A DNA stretch of 64,000 bases from Candidatus Brocadia sp. (GTDB taxonomy: Bacteria; Planctomycetota; Brocadiia; Brocadiales; Brocadiaceae), in the NCBI GenBank assembly GCA_021646415.1, contig SOEU01000006.1, positions 1 to 64,000 on the forward strand. Direction: 5' to 3'. The translations under genes were made by a program, and so were the position numbers. Positions within the stretch are counted from its first letter, which is position 1; every line of letters starts with the position of its first letter. Positions 45,606 to 55,233 of this stretch are shown piece by piece. Below the pieces are notes generated by a model, which searched no databases, was not told the DNA's origin, and saw only the letters and a list, made by a program, of their open reading frames with translations.

Positions 45606-47558
45606 ATGAAAATAATGAAAACCCCAAACCTCCCTATTCTTATTTTAATCCTTGTGGCTTCATCACAACTCATCTACCTAAACTCTTTATCAAATCAATT
45701 TGTTTACGATGATGAATTTACCATCGTAAATAATCATTTTATAAAAACATGGAGCAATTTACCGTTACTTTTTAATCAGGAATATTTCAGGTTTTCTGGA
45801 GAATTGAGTTATCGTCCGGTAGTCACCCTGACATATTTTTTCGATTTTGCTTTGTGGAAACTGAACCCTTTTGGGTTCCACTTCAGTAACTTACTTTTAC
45901 ATACCATCAATTCTGTTTTACTTTTTTTCTTGTTTATGCAGGTATTTAAAAACCGGATGACTTCCTTTACAGCAGTTCTTCTATTCCTAAGCCATCCAGT
46001 CCTTTCTGAAACGGTGAATGCAGTAAGTTATCGTGAAGATCTCCTTGGAGCCACATTTTTTATAGCAGCTTTCTTGCTGTACCTTACATCATGTAAGGAT
46101 GAACGACGGTTTAGCCCCCTTTCTTTTGCCTCTCTGGCATGCTATTTTTTCGGTGTATTCTCCAAGGAAATGGCGGTTACATTGCCATTCTTTATCTTTT
46201 TGTATGATATTATATTTACAAAAAAACCAAACCTCCGCTACAAATTTATCCATTATTACCCAGGCTATATTTTTGTGGCTGCTTTTTATCTCGTGATACG
46301 ATTTGTAATTTTGCACAACCCGGTAGAATCACATGTCGCATATCCTGGCGATAGCATTTTTGTTAACTTTCTGACGATGTCCAAGGTACTCGCCTCTTAT
46401 ATTGTACTCTTCCTCTCCCCTTTTAATCTTTGCGCAGATTATGTTGTACCCAGTTCTAGCTCTCTCTTGGATATATCCTTCATTCTGTCGTTCTTGCTCC
46501 TTTTTACCACTGCTGTTATTGCCTATAGAATGTTTTTTTACTCAAAAATAGCGTTCTTTGCTATTCTGTGGTTTTTTATCAGTTTGTTACCGGTATTAAA
46601 CATAGTACCTATTGAGAACATTATGGCTGAGAGATATCTCTATCTGCCTATCCTGGGTTTTTGTATGCTGGGTGGAAACCTCTTCATGCTTCATGATAAC
46701 AAATTTGGATCTTTCGATAAACCCCGCAGGGTACACGATGGTTGCAACCAGGCACAAAATAAGGATCAGGTGTCTGGAGTCAGAAATCCGGCTCCTTACG
46801 TATACCCGCCGTACTTTGCAAAAAACCTTGTTCAAAAAAAGGGACTTTTAGCGTGGAATGCTATAGCTTTCTCGGTGTTGATTTTTGTATTGATATCTTT
46901 TTCAATTACGACAATACGAAGAAACAATATCTGGATAAATCAAATGGTCTTGTGGACGGATACAGCGAAAAGATCCCCCAATAGTTTCAAGACTCACAAT
47001 AATTTGGGGAACATGTATCGGGATACCGGCAGATTAGATGAGGCAGTAGCAGAGTTTAAACATGCGCTAACATTGTATGATGGCTCTATGGATGCACATA
47101 ATAACCTCGGAGTTACTTACCGGAAAAAAGGTATGCTTGATGAGGCCATGCTTGAATATCAAAAGGTGTTGAGGTTAAATCCACGGTATCCCTATGCCCA
47201 CAATAATCTTGGAGTCCTGTATGCCAAATCCAATCTTCTCGATTTAGCCATCGATGAATTTCATAATGCTATTGCAAGTAAGCCTGATTACTCTGATGCT
47301 CATAACAATCTTGGAGCCACTTATATAAGAAAAGGGCTTCATGAAAAGGCTATACAAGCATGTTTAGAGGCCATCAAATATAATGATCGTTATAAAGACG
47401 CATATTACAACTTAAGCGCGGCCTACTTTAACACGAAACAACTCGATAAAGCACTCGAAGCATCCAGAATGGCTTTATCAATAGACCCAAACCATTGGAA
47501 TGCACAAGAAATATTTCATTTAATTTGTGAACAAAAAGGTTTGGCAGAGAAAAAATGA
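45606..47558 (+). CDS. TMTC/GT-C-like membrane protein with C-terminal TPR repeats
   Basis: 650 residues. The N-terminal 430 residues hold about ten membrane segments; the first luminal loop has FVYDDEFTIVNN, an acidic DDE motif like that of GT-C glycosyltransferases, and SYRPVVTLTYFFDFALWKLN, both characteristic of TMTC-type proteins. The C-terminal 200 residues are five or six TPRs (for example AHNNLGVTYRKKGMLDEAML and AHNNLGATYIRKGLHEKAIQ). It is probably a protein O-glycosyltransferase or a related lipid-sugar enzyme, acting outside the cytoplasm. Substrate unknown. About residues 375-400 are a low-similarity linker. Confidence 0.85.
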   Translation: MKIMKTPNLPILILILVASSQLIYLNSLSNQFVYDDEFTIVNNHFIKTWSNLPLLFNQEYFRFSGELSYRPVVTLTYFFDFALWKLNPFGFHFSNLLLHTINSVLLFFLFMQVFKNRMTSFTAVLLFLSHPVLSETVNAVSYREDLLGATFFIAAFLLYLTSCKDERRFSPLSFASLACYFFGVFSKEMAVTLPFFIFLYDIIFTKKPNLRYKFIHYYPGYIFVAAFYLVIRFVILHNPVESHVAYPGDSIFVNFLTMSKVLASYIVLFLSPFNLCADYVVPSSSSLLDISFILSFLLLFTTAVIAYRMFFYSKIAFFAILWFFISLLPVLNIVPIENIMAERYLYLPILGFCMLGGNLFMLHDNKFGSFDKPRRVHDGCNQAQNKDQVSGVRNPAPYVYPPYFAKNLVQKKGLLAWNAIAFSVLIFVLISFSITTIRRNNIWINQMVLWTDTAKRSPNSFKTHNNLGNMYRDTGRLDEAVAEFKHALTLYDGSMDAHNNLGVTYRKKGMLDEAMLEYQKVLRLNPRYPYAHNNLGVLYAKSNLLDLAIDEFHNAIASKPDYSDAHNNLGATYIRKGLHEKAIQACLEAIKYNDRYKDAYYNLSAAYFNTKQLDKALEASRMALSIDPNHWNAQEIFHLICEQKGLAEKK

Positions 47559-47581
47559 TATACAGAAAATGGCTGTTGCGG

Positions 47582-48076
47582 TTATTTAAAATTTATAAAT
47601 TGCACGGCAAAATCATAATTCTGATCTTTAATCGTCTTTATTATTGTTTGTAAATCATCTATCTTTTGTCCCGATACCCGAACCTTATCTTCCTGAATCT
47701 GTGCCTGTACTTTGAGTTTTAGACCTTTTATAAATTTGACGAGTTCTCTGGCCTTTTCCATAGGGATGCCAGATTGAAAGGTAAGAACCTGCCGGACAGT
47801 ACCCCCTAATGCCTTCTCTGCCTTGCCAAAATTAAGTGCTTTCAGGGGGATTCCTCTTTTTTCGAACTTCTCTTTTAAAATATCTGTCAGGCATCCCATT
47901 TTATAATCATCATCAGCAATTAATGTTATCGAGTTATCACTGTTAAACGTAATGGACGATTTGCTTCCCTTAAAGTCATATCGTACTGCTATCTGTTTTC
48001 TGGCCTGATCAACTGCATTATTAACCTCGTGCATTTCTACCTTACATACGATGTCAAATGAATGCATTTCTGCCAT
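47582..48076 (-). CDS. yajQ: YajQ family nucleotide-binding protein (UPF0234)
   Basis: 164 residues, typical of the family. Landmarks: SFDIVCKVEMHEVNNAVDQA, RYDFKGSKSSITFN, GKAEKALGGTVRQVLTFQSG and KVRVSGQKIDDLQTII. Members bind cyclic di-GMP or other nucleotides in some species. It is convergent with the TPR gene (23-base gap) and downstream of a metallopeptidase-like gene. Confidence 0.95.
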   Translation of the reverse strand: MAEMHSFDIVCKVEMHEVNNAVDQARKQIAVRYDFKGSKSSITFNSDNSITLIADDDYKMGCLTDILKEKFEKRGIPLKALNFGKAEKALGGTVRQVLTFQSGIPMEKARELVKFIKGLKLKVQAQIQEDKVRVSGQKIDDLQTIIKTIKDQNYDFAVQFINFK

Positions 48077-48172
48077 GCTGTTATCTCCTTAAAATCTATG
48101 TTCAAAACGGGATATCAAATTTTATTTTTCAATTGCTTTTCACTATTTCGAAGCTGCACCTTAATCTTGTTA

Positions 48173-48904
48173 TTAATAGCCCAATTTTCTTATTTCTTCC
48201 TCAGTAAAACCAACAAAATGTGCCACTTCGTGGCGTATTACTTCTTTTATTCTTTGCTTAATCTCCTCATCAGAACAGCAGATTTTTTCAATATTTTTTT
48301 GAAACAGGGTAATCCTTTCCGGCATGGTACCGGATTGCCAAACACTTTTCTTGCTGAGCGGCACACCCTGAAATAAACCAAGTAATGTTGTATTTGACAT
48401 CAACCTCAATTTTTCCAACACATACCTGTTTGGTTTGTCCTCTACAACAACAGATACATTTGATAGTCGATCCTTCAATTTTTGCGGCAAATCATTAATA
48501 GCATCAATCACAAATTGGTCGAAAACTGCCCCATGCTGTATGCCATGATCTTTCGGAACTGTTTCACTAGATAAGTACTCACCAATTTCACTAATCTTAT
48601 ATTTACTCATAAATATTTTACTTATGAAAAAGATTATTCCGCCTACCATGGCAAACGTGACCCAGAAGTTCCAGCCATGCACCAGCATAACACCCCCTAT
48701 TGCTCCCAAAAGGGCAATAATCGTGAAAAATCCTAATAGCACATAAAACCCTTTTGTATTCCTGAAGATTATTTTACCGGCAATAAGAGGAACCAACTCC
48801 ATACCGCAGCCAAAACATTTCATACTCCTGTTCTGACTGTATTCATCGGGATGAAACACTTTACCACAATGAAAGCATTTTAATAACTCCGGGTTTTTCT
48901 CCAT
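48173..48904 (-). CDS. Zinc-ribbon, two-TM, zincin-like metallopeptidase
   Basis: 243 residues in three parts. An N-terminal zinc ribbon (LKCFHCGKVFHPDEY ... MKCFGCGMELVP, two CxxC pairs), two membrane segments (about 50-95, FYVLLGFFTIIALLGAIGGV and WVTFAMVGGIIFFISKIF) and a C-terminal domain of the minimal metallopeptidase family, with the zinc site RHEVAHFVGFTEEEIRKLGY (HExxH and a downstream Glu). Most members are only about 120 residues and soluble, so the membrane-anchored, zinc-ribbon form is unusual. The substrate is unknown. Confidence 0.82.
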   Translation of the reverse strand: MEKNPELLKCFHCGKVFHPDEYSQNRSMKCFGCGMELVPLIAGKIIFRNTKGFYVLLGFFTIIALLGAIGGVMLVHGWNFWVTFAMVGGIIFFISKIFMSKYKISEIGEYLSSETVPKDHGIQHGAVFDQFVIDAINDLPQKLKDRLSNVSVVVEDKPNRYVLEKLRLMSNTTLLGLFQGVPLSKKSVWQSGTMPERITLFQKNIEKICCSDEEIKQRIKEVIRHEVAHFVGFTEEEIRKLGY

Positions 48905-48921
48905 AAATTTTGCCTATGTAA

Positions 48922-50100
48922 TTAGAAATTATACCCAGCGCTGCCAATGAACACCCTGTCCTCTTTTTCCTTACCCTCACCTGGTGTATTGTCGTACTGA
49001 TCGAGTAATTCCAGATTTACTAATAAAGACTTTGTAAGGTTTTGCTTTATTCCCACACCTGAATCCAATCGCCAGTCATTAAGATCTTCAGCACTCTGTA
49101 CATATTCAGCTTTTGCATAAAATGCAGTAGTAGGAAGGATTTTCCAATCGAAATATTGTCCTACCCTTATACCCAATGTTTCCTCTACACCCCCCTCCTG
49201 AAACCTTTCGCGGGTATAAGCTGGTCCTCCTTCAGCTTTATATTTTAGGACATCATTCTTAAGAATAAAACGATAACCCATACCAGGCGATGAAATAAGG
49301 CGATAATTTAAATTCTCAATCTCATCATGCTCAAAGTACTGATTGAAAAAGGAATATAACCTGAGGGTGTGCTTATATTCGTATTTCGCAGTAGCACGTT
49401 GTTCATTAACAGTTTCTACATCTTCATCTGTATCTTTGTTAGTTACTACTTCATAAAGGGCGAGCGCATCAAAAAACATATTATCTCGTTTTCTTTCATT
49501 AGTGAAACTTCCCTTTACATTCGTTGATGTTGACTCTGTATTTCCATCTTTAATATTAATACCGGCACCAACATTTCCTTTCCACGTCTTAGGCGGGGTA
49601 GAAGGACTCTGTCCAGGCATAACTTTTGTTTCGAAAGTACCGGGAGAAGTACCTTGCGGTTCTGATTTCCCTACTTTTTTTATGTCAGAAACAGTGGGAC
49701 TAACAGCGTCTGTTTGTGCCAATTGTTTCAGTCCTTGCTCAAATAAAGGACGACGTGTTATCTTCTCTTCGGGATAAATATCCGATATCTTATCCGTTGT
49801 CGTAAGATTTATGCCTTTAACAGATAAACTATTCTCAGTTTTAAGAATAGAAAATTTTTTCTGTGTTTCACCATGATGTACTATAATGATCTCCTTGTCT
49901 CTTGAAATAAGACTGATAATGCGCCATTGAAGAAAGCTAATGCTGTCACCACTGTGTCTGATAGAAAGATAGTCCTTATCGACGTCCACCACTTCTCCTT
50001 CTATAATATCGCCGTCGATTGTTTTGATCTCATCAGGAAATACCCTATCCATAAGACATAAATATACAAATAAAAAAAATAAAAATCCTAACTTACGCAT
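48922..50100 (-). CDS. DUF481 family outer-membrane protein
   Basis: 392 residues. A signal peptide (KLGFLFFLFVYLCLMDRVFP) is followed by a small beta domain (KTIDGDIIEGEVVDVDKDYL), a linker, and a C-terminal DUF481 barrel beginning WKGNVGAGINIKDGNTESTS and ending GSAGYNF with a terminal Phe. DUF481 proteins are predicted outer-membrane barrels of unknown cargo. The start overlaps the stop of the giant MscS gene by 13 bases, so the two are cotranscribed. Confidence 0.9.
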   Translation of the reverse strand: MRKLGFLFFLFVYLCLMDRVFPDEIKTIDGDIIEGEVVDVDKDYLSIRHSGDSISFLQWRIISLISRDKEIIIVHHGETQKKFSILKTENSLSVKGINLTTTDKISDIYPEEKITRRPLFEQGLKQLAQTDAVSPTVSDIKKVGKSEPQGTSPGTFETKVMPGQSPSTPPKTWKGNVGAGINIKDGNTESTSTNVKGSFTNERKRDNMFFDALALYEVVTNKDTDEDVETVNEQRATAKYEYKHTLRLYSFFNQYFEHDEIENLNYRLISSPGMGYRFILKNDVLKYKAEGGPAYTRERFQEGGVEETLGIRVGQYFDWKILPTTAFYAKAEYVQSAEDLNDWRLDSGVGIKQNLTKSLLVNLELLDQYDNTPGEGKEKEDRVFIGSAGYNF

Positions 50101-53100
50101 CCGCCTTCTTTATCCTGATTGCCATCTTGTTTAACATGTTCCTGTATATCTTGGAAAGGAAAAGGTACTACTGAACGTATATGAATATCCCTTTGGGGGA
50201 AGGCAATTTGGATTTGATTCCTTTGAAATACTTCATCGATAGCAAAATTGAGCTCGCTCATGGTAAACCAGCGTTTCCCGGGATCATCCGCCCAAAAATA
50301 CAATTCAAATTTCAGTGCAGAGTCACCAAATTCAGAGAACCGCACAAAAGGTTCCGGATACGATCTTACATTAGGATTCTGTTTGGCAATTTCCAGCAAA
50401 CACTTTTTCACCAACGCTGTATCGGAACCATACACTACTCCCACCTTTACGGAACCTCTCATACGAGTTGATGGATGAGTCCAGTTGGTGATCCTGCTTT
50501 CAATAAACTTTGAATTGGGTACCGTTATAGTAATCTCATCGGGTGTGGTAATCGTTGTGCTCCTTGCACTGATTTTGTCGATTGTGCCTAAGGTGCCGTC
50601 CTCCAGTGTAATAACATCTCCAACACGCATGGGACGTTCAAAAAGAAGGATAATTCCGCTTACGAAATTACTGATAATATTTTGCATTCCAAATCCGATT
50701 CCTATACCAAAAGCACCTGCAAAGAAAGCCAGGCTCCTTAATGGAATTCCAGCTATACTAAGGCCAATAAGCGCCGAGATACCTATGATGATATAGCGTG
50801 TAATGGTAGAGAGTGTTTGCTTCAACCCACGCTCCAGGCGGAGCTTATAAAACACCTTTTGATCAAGCAACTTTTTTATATGCCGTGCAATAAAAAAGGA
50901 TGCAAATAGTACAACTAATGCTATGATAATCTTTATCGGCGTTGTGTATCTGCCTTCTTCTATGAAGAAACGATACCTTAGTCCGCTACCAATAGCCCCG
51001 AAAATCATCCCTATCTGCCCAAATATTTTTTGGATCAGATAAGGGGCAGCAGGAGAACCTATCGCATCACGAAAGGTACTGACCCATACGCGAATAATAA
51101 TTATTGCAGCAATAATTGAAATAAGATAATTCAATGAAATATGACATATTGCAGTGATGGCATGAAATCTTTTTTCCTCAGGGGTGTCTTTTTTGAGATT
51201 TTCCCTCTTAAAACGCATTTCTCTCAGGTGAACCAAACGATGATACAAATATTTCCATATCCAAAAAGCGATACATGCGATAACAAAACTCTTTATGCAC
51301 GTCTTCAATAATACATAGGAAAGGACTGGATATCCCAGTGTTCTTATCGCGAACAACAATACAACAAAGGAAATAAAAATCGGATAGATTATTGTTATTA
51401 TGCGATGAATAAGTTTTCCAAATTGTGTTTCTGCACTCGGCAATAATTTGAATATCAGTGTTTTCTGTGTTGCAAGCCACAGCAAAAGGATTAAAATCCC
51501 CACACGGTACACAAACCAGAGTAATTCGACTACATCACTCCTGTACCCAAATGTACTGAGAACTACGATTAGTGATAAAGTAATAAAGGAAAACAATACA
51601 ATGATATTTACTGATTTATAAAGATGTTTGGGAGAGATGTATGCTAAAGAGGTGACTAATTTTTTATCACCCTTTTCCGGGCTGAAGGACTCAACGAGAA
51701 AGCATTTGAGAATTCTATATACTGCAAAAAAGGTTAATACATATATCGTTGCTGTTATTACAGGGGTTTTAATACTCAGAATGCCAGGTATAGATACAGA
51801 AATGATGGCCAGCCATATGGCATTTATACTCTTCTGAAGCACGATTAAAAGACTGGGAAAAAGCCTCGATTTATAGTAAGATACGCCAGTGGCTTCATAC
51901 AATGCCTGCGTTTTGAATGTGCTCCATCGGTGAATGTATTTTTTTGAAAAATAAAATCCTGCAATGAGCCCGATTAATCCGCATAATCTTATCCAAAAAG
52001 TAACTGTATGTCTTTTATGGGAGATATACGATATAAAATTCTTTGCCTGAGCCGGAATTATGTTATAGAACGAATCCCGCCGGTCATAGCAATCCATTAA
52101 ATCCTTATACACTGCTGTTACTGTCTGGGAAGAAATGGTACTTTCTATTCTCATCCAAACATTGGCTGCCTTCATAGTAATTAACTTTTCTTTGGTCTTT
52201 TCCAGCAGTATCAGTGCATTTTTTTTGATCTCCAATCGTTCCTGCAATCTGTCCAGTCTCGTAGATATAAGTCCAACTTGTTCTTCTATCGCTTTCGCGA
52301 TATGGTTTGCATACTCTATTGCCTGACGCGCCAATTCTTTATCCGAGAAAGAGGTCGCTTCATTTTCAATTGTTGCTATTTCCTCTTTGGACTTGGCAAA
52401 ATTGTCAGAAATGAACTTTTTTTCTTCTTTTACCGATGGGATGAGGCTTTCTATAGTTGCAACCGATTCAGTGAACCGCTTTAAATCGGACTCTATTTTT
52501 GTTAATGATTCTTCAATCTCTTTTGTTGTTCCTCCCCTGCTCAATAGAAGGCCAATATCCGCCTCTAACTTTTTATATTCTGTAAAATCTTTGTATCTCT
52601 GAGCACCTTCCGTAATAAGCTCGTCTTTTCTTTTGGCAATAAGCCCAGCTTGTTTGTGAACCTCAGACTCTAACTCCAATACCCGTTTCTTTTCCGGGGA
52701 GGTCGTCACCATTTGCTCCAGTGCAATTTCCTCACTTTTCCTTGCAGCTTCCTGCAAGGTCTTTTCAACTTCGGCCTTAGTCCTTTCCGCAATCTTTCGG
52801 CTTTCCTCCTCGGCTCTTTTCGCTGCCTCCAACTCTGCCTGTTTCTTTGCTAATTCTTCCGATCTCAACCTTTCTTCCAAGCGTGTTGCCTTTTCGGCTA
52901 AAAACGCAGCGTTGAATTCTGCATTTTTTAATTCCAGCAGGCCTTTATCATAACGAATCCTGGACGTTCCCAACCGGGTCTCAAATATGGCAATCCACTG
53001 TGCGCCGATGGCCTTTTTCCATAGTAAAATACTGTCAATTTTTTCCTGTATCGTATTAGTAAGTTCAGTATCTCCGATCTCCGATTTTAAAGTGTCCAGA

Positions 53101-53819
53101 TACTCTGCAAGATTCCTTTCATCTTCAGATACCTTAGCTTTAATCTCTTCCAATCTGTTCGTAAAAAAAGATATCACCGATTCCTTCTCTTTAATACCGG
53201 CTTGCACTGCCGTAATGTAACTTTTCGCAATATCAGCCTCTTTTTTTACTATGGGGACTTGTTCATGAGAAGTTAAAAGTGTCTCTTCCAACCCCAGGAT
53301 TGACTTTAATAATACAACTATTTCATCATGAGCTTTTGACTGATCATGGAGTACTTCAATACGATCCTCATATGTCTCTATTTGCTCATTGTCTATATCT
53401 ATCTTTTCTTTAACTATGTCAATTTCTTTATCCAGTAATTCTAAAAACTTTTGACTAATTCCCTTACCCAAATAATCCTCTTTTTCCTGCCGGAGTCTTT
53501 CCAGGTAAGCATCCATCGCTTTTCTGTCTCTTTCCAAATTAGATATAGAGGATTTTATTTCGTCCATGGATTTTGCAACGTTCGTTTTTACCTCTTCATC
53601 TTTTATTCGAGCCTTTTCAATGTCATCTGTTGTTACTTTTACTCCCATCTCAGAGAGTTTTACTTCAACTTCCTTTTTTTCTATAGTTTGTGCCTGAATA
53701 TCGATACAGCAGCCCAACCAAAAGAAGCAAATACCCAGATACAGCACTAACCCGGTTTTAGAGAAAGGGATGAGCATGAAAATATTTCTTTTTTTTACTC
53801 TTGTATACTTCAAAGACAT
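50088..53819 (-). CDS. Large mechanosensitive channel of the MscS/MscK type
   Basis: 1243 residues from MSLKYTRVKKRN; GGGAGA stands 7 bases upstream. A signal peptide precedes a long periplasmic coiled coil (about residues 50-560, with KKQAELEAAKRAEEESRKIA). About eleven membrane segments follow, and the last part is the MscS core: IAGIPLRSLAFFAGAFGIGI, GFGMQNIISNFVSGIILLFE, RPMRVGDVITLEDGTLGTID and TTITTPDEITITVPNSKFIE. It releases solutes under membrane tension. The size and layout match KefA/MscK or MscM proteins. A TetR gene lies just upstream. Confidence 0.94.
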   Translation of the reverse strand: MSLKYTRVKKRNIFMLIPFSKTGLVLYLGICFFWLGCCIDIQAQTIEKKEVEVKLSEMGVKVTTDDIEKARIKDEEVKTNVAKSMDEIKSSISNLERDRKAMDAYLERLRQEKEDYLGKGISQKFLELLDKEIDIVKEKIDIDNEQIETYEDRIEVLHDQSKAHDEIVVLLKSILGLEETLLTSHEQVPIVKKEADIAKSYITAVQAGIKEKESVISFFTNRLEEIKAKVSEDERNLAEYLDTLKSEIGDTELTNTIQEKIDSILLWKKAIGAQWIAIFETRLGTSRIRYDKGLLELKNAEFNAAFLAEKATRLEERLRSEELAKKQAELEAAKRAEEESRKIAERTKAEVEKTLQEAARKSEEIALEQMVTTSPEKKRVLELESEVHKQAGLIAKRKDELITEGAQRYKDFTEYKKLEADIGLLLSRGGTTKEIEESLTKIESDLKRFTESVATIESLIPSVKEEKKFISDNFAKSKEEIATIENEATSFSDKELARQAIEYANHIAKAIEEQVGLISTRLDRLQERLEIKKNALILLEKTKEKLITMKAANVWMRIESTISSQTVTAVYKDLMDCYDRRDSFYNIIPAQAKNFISYISHKRHTVTFWIRLCGLIGLIAGFYFSKKYIHRWSTFKTQALYEATGVSYYKSRLFPSLLIVLQKSINAIWLAIISVSIPGILSIKTPVITATIYVLTFFAVYRILKCFLVESFSPEKGDKKLVTSLAYISPKHLYKSVNIIVLFSFITLSLIVVLSTFGYRSDVVELLWFVYRVGILILLLWLATQKTLIFKLLPSAETQFGKLIHRIITIIYPIFISFVVLLFAIRTLGYPVLSYVLLKTCIKSFVIACIAFWIWKYLYHRLVHLREMRFKRENLKKDTPEEKRFHAITAICHISLNYLISIIAAIIIIRVWVSTFRDAIGSPAAPYLIQKIFGQIGMIFGAIGSGLRYRFFIEEGRYTTPIKIIIALVVLFASFFIARHIKKLLDQKVFYKLRLERGLKQTLSTITRYIIIGISALIGLSIAGIPLRSLAFFAGAFGIGIGFGMQNIISNFVSGIILLFERPMRVGDVITLEDGTLGTIDKISARSTTITTPDEITITVPNSKFIESRITNWTHPSTRMRGSVKVGVVYGSDTALVKKCLLEIAKQNPNVRSYPEPFVRFSEFGDSALKFELYFWADDPGKRWFTMSELNFAIDEVFQRNQIQIAFPQRDIHIRSVVPFPFQDIQEHVKQDGNQDKEGGCVS

Positions 53820-53885
53820 AATCGATTCTCCCGGCACTTCGTACTCATTTTCATTTCTGCGTATTCATTATAGACACCAAGCAAA

Positions 53886-54476
53886 TTAAATGCCTATTCC
53901 GCGTTTGTAAACATCCCACAGATCCGCATGAATTTTTTGAGGTACAAATCTGAAATTTTTATATGACCACACAGTTATCGTAGACTGAATAAGTCCCATA
54001 AATACGATTGCAGATGTCGTTGGATTAATGTCTTTTTTTATCAATCCTAATTTTAGAGCACTGACAAGTAACTTTTCTATTCTCCGGAGATACTTTTGTA
54101 TCAATTGCGAAATCTTTCTTCGTATGAAGGGATCACTAAACTGCATAGCCCCCATGATAACAATAAAGGATGTTTTGCGTCGGGTTTTTGCAAGAATAAG
54201 TTGGGCAAGCAAGATATTTTTCAGATTTTGTATTGGGTCTTTTTCTGCCATTGCCTTATCTAAGGCCTCCATGAGGGTTTCCTCAACATTATCTATTAAC
54301 AGACTTAATATATCTCTTTTGCTCTTAAAATGCCGGTAAATAGCCCCCTTGGTCGTTCCTATTTCTCCGGCTATTTCACTTATGGTAACACGTTCAATTC
54401 CTTTGGAAGAAATAATAGTTCGAATAATGTCCACAATTTGCTGTCTCCTAATCTCCGTAGATTTTCTGATCTGCAC
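53886..54476 (-). CDS. TetR/AcrR family transcriptional regulator
   Basis: 196 residues. The N-terminal DNA-binding domain is clear: RQQIVDIIRTIISSKGIERV, TISEIAGEIGTTKGAIYRHF, KSKRDILSLLIDNVEE. The C-terminal ligand domain is helical and not recognisable further. It lies 66 bases upstream of the MscS gene on the same strand and may control that gene and the DUF481 porin; ligand unknown. Confidence 0.94.
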   Translation of the reverse strand: MQIRKSTEIRRQQIVDIIRTIISSKGIERVTISEIAGEIGTTKGAIYRHFKSKRDILSLLIDNVEETLMEALDKAMAEKDPIQNLKNILLAQLILAKTRRKTSFIVIMGAMQFSDPFIRRKISQLIQKYLRRIEKLLVSALKLGLIKKDINPTTSAIVFMGLIQSTITVWSYKNFRFVPQKIHADLWDVYKRGIGI

Positions 54477-54596
54477 GGTACCTCCTTCTTAAGTATATGG
54501 GTTATGATCTAGCTGCATATTTTATTGCCATTATGAGTGTATGCAAAAAATACATACCATTATAAACAGAAAGATGCAAGATTAAAAATAAAACTT

Positions 54597-54630
54597 AAAA
54601 AAAGGCCAGCGTTACAACGCCGGCCTTTTC
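54597..54630 (-). terminator. Rho-independent terminator
   Basis: On the minus strand AAAAGGCCGGCG-TTGTAA-CGCTGGCC is followed by seven T. Eight base pairs with one mismatch. It lies between narK and the TetR gene and would stop minus-strand transcripts before the TetR gene; the shorter T4 on the plus strand makes it weakly bidirectional. Confidence 0.7.
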
Positions 54631-55233
54631 TGCACTGAGACTTTTCTAGCGCTACTGCCATGGATGAAAGGGGTGCTGGGAAGCCCTTTGTGCACTCAGA
54701 TTTTCCTAACGATTTCCTGATTATTGCCTCATCTTGGAACTCGTTTCGGATTTATTGTTTCATCTTCACCTTAATATCTTTAATCTCCTCTCCTATTTTT
54801 AGTGGTTTTAATGATTCAGATGATAAAATTCCTCCAAACACCTTCTTTCGTTAACTTCTCAACTATTTTTCTTCGGTCATCCAAATCATTCAAAGGTGTT
54901 GAAATATTGAGTGTTTATAGAATATGAGGGCAAGTATACCTATGGTTACCAACTGGAATTATGATTGATGATATTTAATGAAGCAGCCTTTTCTACTACG
55001 TTCACAAATGACCGGAAAAATGGTGTGAGATACTTATGAGAGAATAATCGGGCCATGATTTTGCAAATTAACCTGAAGGAATTATAACCCAACTATGTAG
55101 TGGCAATGAGCATTGCCACTACTGTTACAGAAGTTGCTACAGGCTTAATTTAACGTTTGGGAAGTTTACACAGGCGAATGGTAGGGAGGCTTTCGCCTCC
55201 CTACCATTCAAACCAAATGCAAAAAAGCTGACT
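54631..55233. other. Intergenic stretch with two perfect hairpins
   Basis: No credible gene; the open frame at 54660-54854 lacks family character. Two palindromes stand near the narK end: GTAGTGGCAATG / CATTGCCACTAC at 55097-55122 (12-bp perfect stem, AG loop) and GAATGGTAGGGAGGC / GCCTCCCTACCATTC at 55176-55209 (15-bp perfect stem; GAAA loop on the minus strand, a stable GNRA tetraloop). The second lies 25 bases after the narK stop and may protect the 3' end of its mRNA. Confidence 0.7.

Noticed and set aside
54660-54854. 64-codon open frame between the terminator and narK
   Set aside because: No ribosome-binding site or family character; composition is like the surrounding non-coding DNA.
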